A DNA stretch of 64,000 bases from Treponema sp. (GTDB lineage Bacteria > Spirochaetota > Spirochaetia > Treponematales > Treponemataceae), in NCBI GenBank assembly GCA_017940255.1, contig JAGAZB010000005.1:186001-250000 (forward strand). The letters run 5' to 3'. Under the pieces are notes generated by a model. It was not told the DNA's origin. It ran no database searches and was given only the letters and a program-made list of their open reading frames with translations. Positions 61,425 through 64,000 of this stretch are shown here, piece by piece. The stretch's first letter is position 1. Every line of letters begins with the position of its first letter. The translations under genes were made by a program, and so were the position numbers.

Positions 61425-62641
61425 TGAAAAAACAGTTTAAATTCAATAAAGCATTTCTTCCATGCTCAATCATCAGTTGTGTACTGATTGTCTGCGGAAT
61501 CGTTGGATTCTTTGTAAAGGGAATTAATCTTGGTCTGGATTTCCGTCCTGGCCTTATTGAAGAAGTTCGTGTTGCAAATCCAGTTGCAGAAATTGTTTAT
61601 AACGGTTCTGCTAATGTTTCTCTGGATTTATCTGCTGGTCAGATGGATATCGTAATCAGTGGTACAGGGGTAGCAAACGAAACTCGTTCTTTCAACTTTG
61701 CTGTTCTAAAAACTGTTGATGAACTTGCTGCAGAAGTAAACAAGATTGACAATGTTGTAATGACTGTAAGAAACGGTTCTTATGATTCAACAAAACTCTT
61801 CTTGAACTCTGCCGTTACAAATCAGCTTAAAAATACTCCTATGTATATCTATCCTGCTGGAACATCAGACATTACTACTGATGACCTCCGCAAGGCTCTG
61901 GGTGATGAAGGTGTCGCAATCAAGCAGCTTGGTAGCGGTGCTGATGCTTCTTATCAGCTTCGTATGGGAGTTTCTTCAGATGATGCTCAGACAGACTTGC
62001 AGGCCGGAGTAAATGAAAAACTTTATTCTGCTTTTGGTAAGGAAAATGTTGCCATCATCAAAACAGACTTTATTGGTGCCGGTATGTCAAAGTCAATTGC
62101 CAGCCGCTCTATCATTATGTTTGTTGCTGTTGTTCTTCTCATCTGGCTTTATGCAACAATCCGCTTCCACTGGGACTTTGCCCTTGGTTCGGTAATTGCT
62201 TTGCTTCATGATACATTGATTATGTTCACTTTCATTATATGGACTCAGATGGAATTCTCTACAACAGTTCTTGCTGCCGTTCTTACAATCATCGGTTATT
62301 CCATCAACGCTACTGTGGTTATTCTGGACCGCATCCGCTATAACCTTAAGATGATGCCGGAAGCAAAGAGTTTTAATGACATTTTGAACAAATCTTTGAA
62401 TGATACACTTGTTCGCTCTGTTCTTACAACCGTTACAACTTTGTTTGCTGTAGTTGCTCTCTTTATATTTACTACAGGAAGCATTAAAGACTTCTCTCTT
62501 GCAATGATTGTAGGTCTGATAAGCGGTATGTATTCTTCTATATATATATCAAGTGCATTTATCAGTGCATCAAGAAGAAACTGGAAGCCAGAATATGGTG
62601 TTCATCATTCTTTGAAGCATGTAAGTGCCAGTGAAGAATAA
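61424..62641 (+). CDS. secF: Protein translocase subunit SecF
   Basis: 405 residues. Partner of SecD in the inner membrane. After the first helix comes the family motif FVKGINLGLDFRPGLIEEV (GxxLGiDFxGG in others). The later helices include AVVLLIWLYATIRFHWDFAL, TIIGYSINATVVILDRIR and a terminal SGMYSSIYISSAF. The periplasmic head is larger than in E. coli SecF (about residues 40-220), as often in spirochaetes. The ATG overlaps the secD stop (TAATG). A terminator follows. Confidence 0.95.
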   Translation: MKKQFKFNKAFLPCSIISCVLIVCGIVGFFVKGINLGLDFRPGLIEEVRVANPVAEIVYNGSANVSLDLSAGQMDIVISGTGVANETRSFNFAVLKTVDELAAEVNKIDNVVMTVRNGSYDSTKLFLNSAVTNQLKNTPMYIYPAGTSDITTDDLRKALGDEGVAIKQLGSGADASYQLRMGVSSDDAQTDLQAGVNEKLYSAFGKENVAIIKTDFIGAGMSKSIASRSIIMFVAVVLLIWLYATIRFHWDFALGSVIALLHDTLIMFTFIIWTQMEFSTTVLAAVLTIIGYSINATVVILDRIRYNLKMMPEAKSFNDILNKSLNDTLVRSVLTTVTTLFAVVALFIFTTGSIKDFSLAMIVGLISGMYSSIYISSAFISASRRNWKPEYGVHHSLKHVSASEE

Positions 62642-62669
62642 TTCTAATAAATAAAGCAATTCTGCTAGT

Positions 62670-62704
62670 AAAAGATGTGCTCTTTTGGGTACATCTTTTT
62701 TTTT
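62670..62704 (+). terminator. Terminator of the yajC-secD-secF operon
   Basis: AAAAGATGTGC-TCTTTTGG-GTACATCTTTTTTTTT hairpin with one mismatch and T-run. The stem is similar to the outer stem at 55491-55622. Confidence 0.85.
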
Positions 62705-62731
62705 GCTCTTTTTTCTGATAAAGTATTGCTT

Positions 62732-63583
62732 ATGGAAATTATTCGTGCATCTGTAATGGGATTTTGCTTTGGAGTTCGCCGGGCTGTTGAACTGGCCGAA
62801 AAAGCCCTGGCTGAAAATCCTGGAAAAAAAGTATATTCTTTGGGGCCTTTAATTCATAATGAAAATGCGTTGCAGTCTCTTGCGGAAAAAGGCCTGCATA
62901 TTCTTGAAGAAGCCGAAATAGAAAGTCTTGAAGAGGGCCGTGTGGTAATTATCCGGGCTCACGGAGTTGCCCCAAAAGTAACGGAGGCACTTGAGGCAAA
63001 AAAATGTGTGGTTATTGATGCAACTTGTCCTCGTGTAAAAGCGAGTCAAAAAATGGTGGAACGTTATACTCATCAAAATGATTATGTGGTTTTGACGGGA
63101 GACAGAAACCATGGTGAAGTAATTGGTATTGCGGGATATGCCGGAGAAAACTTTAGCCAGATTCAGGATTATGCGGAAGCAGAAAAGTTTACTATCCCTT
63201 GTGATGATGAAAAAAACATTATTCTTTTAAGCCAGACAACTTATAGCCCTGTAGAATTTGAAAGAATTGAACACTTATTTAGAAATAGATTTAAGAACAT
63301 TGCGGTTATGAATACAATTTGTCCTGCAACAAATGAAAGACAGCTTGCTCTTTCTGAATTGTGCAAGAAGGTGGAAGGGGTCCTTGTTATAGGCGGAAAA
63401 AATTCTGCAAATACAAAAAGACTTTTTCAGACGGCAGAAAGTCTCTGCGCTCATGTGGCACACATTCAGGGCTCGGATGATATTCCAACAGAATTTTTTG
63501 ACTTAAAGAGTGTGGGGATTACGGCTGGGGCTTCTACTCCTGATGATATTATTGCTGCTGTAGAAGAAAAACTCAAAAAATAG
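62732..63583 (+). CDS. ispH: 4-Hydroxy-3-methylbut-2-enyl diphosphate reductase
   Basis: 283 residues. Last step of the MEP isoprenoid pathway, giving IPP and DMAPP. Iron-sulphur ligands Cys12 (MGFCFGVRRAVE), Cys99 (VIDATCPRVKAS) and Cys197 (MNTICPATNERQ) are present, as are His42, His77 (RAHGV) and His127 (NHGEV) and the TAGASTP motif near the end. The ATG at 62732 is chosen from family alignment; an in-frame upstream ATG (62675) lies inside the terminator. A TAAAGT box is 7 bases before the start and no ribosome site is seen. Confidence 0.96.
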   Translation: MEIIRASVMGFCFGVRRAVELAEKALAENPGKKVYSLGPLIHNENALQSLAEKGLHILEEAEIESLEEGRVVIIRAHGVAPKVTEALEAKKCVVIDATCPRVKASQKMVERYTHQNDYVVLTGDRNHGEVIGIAGYAGENFSQIQDYAEAEKFTIPCDDEKNIILLSQTTYSPVEFERIEHLFRNRFKNIAVMNTICPATNERQLALSELCKKVEGVLVIGGKNSANTKRLFQTAESLCAHVAHIQGSDDIPTEFFDLKSVGITAGASTPDDIIAAVEEKLKK

Positions 63584-63695
63584 ACACTTTATGCTTATGT
63601 TTTTTTCTTTTACAAATATTTTTTATTTAACAAATATAATTTTGACTGATATAATTTTAGTACAATAAATTTATCTCACTGATTTGGAGAAGTTT

Positions 63696-64000
63696 ATGAA
63701 AAACGATAATGAATATAATAAGATGTCTACAAAGAAGAAGTCTCGTATATTGTTTTGGGGTATGCTTCTTCCTCTTTTGATAGTAACAATTTTTGCATGT
63801 ACTTTCTTCTATAAAGTTTCTAATGAAATATTAAATCTTTATATAAAAAAACAGATGGAAGTTTCTGTAAAAGACTTGAACTCCCTTGTTGTAGACAGCA
63901 TGCAGCCTATAATTTTTAATGTTGATAACTATGCAACTCTGGCTGCTGATATTGATGATACTGACACTCAAACAATTTTGATAAAAACCTTTGCAAATAA
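63696..64000 (+). CDS. Probable methyl-accepting chemotaxis protein or membrane sensor (5' part only)
   Basis: 101 complete codons run to the window edge without a stop. After a short basic cytoplasmic start (MKNDNEYNKMSTKKKSRI) comes one transmembrane helix (LFWGMLLPLLIVTIFACTFF), then the start of an extracytoplasmic region (KQMEVSVKDLNSLVVDSM) with long helices like dCache/4HB sensor domains. The signalling domain lies outside the window. TTGGAGAAG precedes the ATG. Chemoreceptor is the best guess from topology; a histidine kinase or GGDEF sensor would look the same here. Confidence 0.55.
   Translation, partial: MKNDNEYNKMSTKKKSRILFWGMLLPLLIVTIFACTFFYKVSNEILNLYIKKQMEVSVKDLNSLVVDSMQPIIFNVDNYATLAADIDDTDTQTILIKTFAN

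Noticed and set aside
62675-62731. Longer N-terminus for IspH
   Set aside because: The extra 19 codons lie inside the secF terminator hairpin, and family proteins begin at the MEIIRASVMGF position.

Overview
The window looks like chromosomal DNA of a host-associated spirochaete, most probably a gut or rumen-type Treponema. The reasons are an archaeal-like V/A-type ATPase operon instead of an F-type ATPase, many small lipoproteins with relaxed lipoboxes, membrane-anchored GGDEF proteins, PD-(D/E)XK (Rpn-type) transposase-like remnants, and an AT-leaning base composition with short GC-rich repeat patches. Species cannot be fixed from the sequence alone.

Layout. 1-5.8 kb: end of a methionine-transport lipoprotein gene (metQ), a membrane protein, a WYL regulator flanked by two copies of a palindromic operator-like site, two lipoproteins, a radical SAM/SPASM enzyme and pgk. 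6-16.7 kb: one long forward run, secG - EIIA domain - nine V-ATPase subunits (G-like, C, I, K, F, E, A, B, D) - universal stress protein - J-domain protein. 16.8-27.6 kb: map, an HtrA protease, a lipoprotein behind a poly-G promoter, purL, a lipoprotein and two CorC/CNNM-type membrane proteins. 27.6-35.4 kb: accessory region with an omptin-like outer-membrane protease, fibronectin-like surface lipoproteins and broken Rpn nuclease genes. 35.5-51.7 kb: rluA-type synthase, argS, rsgA, mutS2, methyltransferase, carboxylesterase, two diguanylate cyclases, asd, dapA, aroC and a D-Ala-D-Ala carboxypeptidase. 51.8-57 kb: CBM48-like protein, tRNA-Gln, tRNA-Glu and two acceptor-less tRNA-Glu copies, an unknown conserved-looking protein, pgeF, acyl-CoA carboxyltransferase. 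57-64 kb: a WD40/barrel fusion, yajC-secD-secF, ispH and the start of a probable chemoreceptor.

Functional themes. The window supplies ion-motive membrane energetics (V-ATPase), protein export (SecG, YajC, SecD, SecF), lysine/peptidoglycan precursors (DapA, Asd), aromatic amino acids (AroC), purines (PurL), isoprenoids (IspH) and an envelope with many lipoproteins. No complete prophage, integron, CRISPR array or rRNA operon is seen.

The most unusual signals are regulatory and structural. (1) A G10 tract lies exactly in the spacer between a consensus -35 and a near-consensus -10, suggesting slipped-strand phase variation of a lipoprotein. (2) At least three families of small palindromic repeats occur, and several copies sit in frame inside protein-coding genes (WYL regulator, radical SAM enzyme, purL, C-terminus of the J protein). 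(3) Many genes have a -10 box only 6-8 bases before the start codon and no Shine-Dalgarno, which suggests common leaderless initiation. (4) A tRNA-Glu gene is followed by two copies that lack a 5' acceptor strand. (5) An omptin-like protease with the complete Asp/Asp and Asp-His set is present in a spirochaete-type genome.
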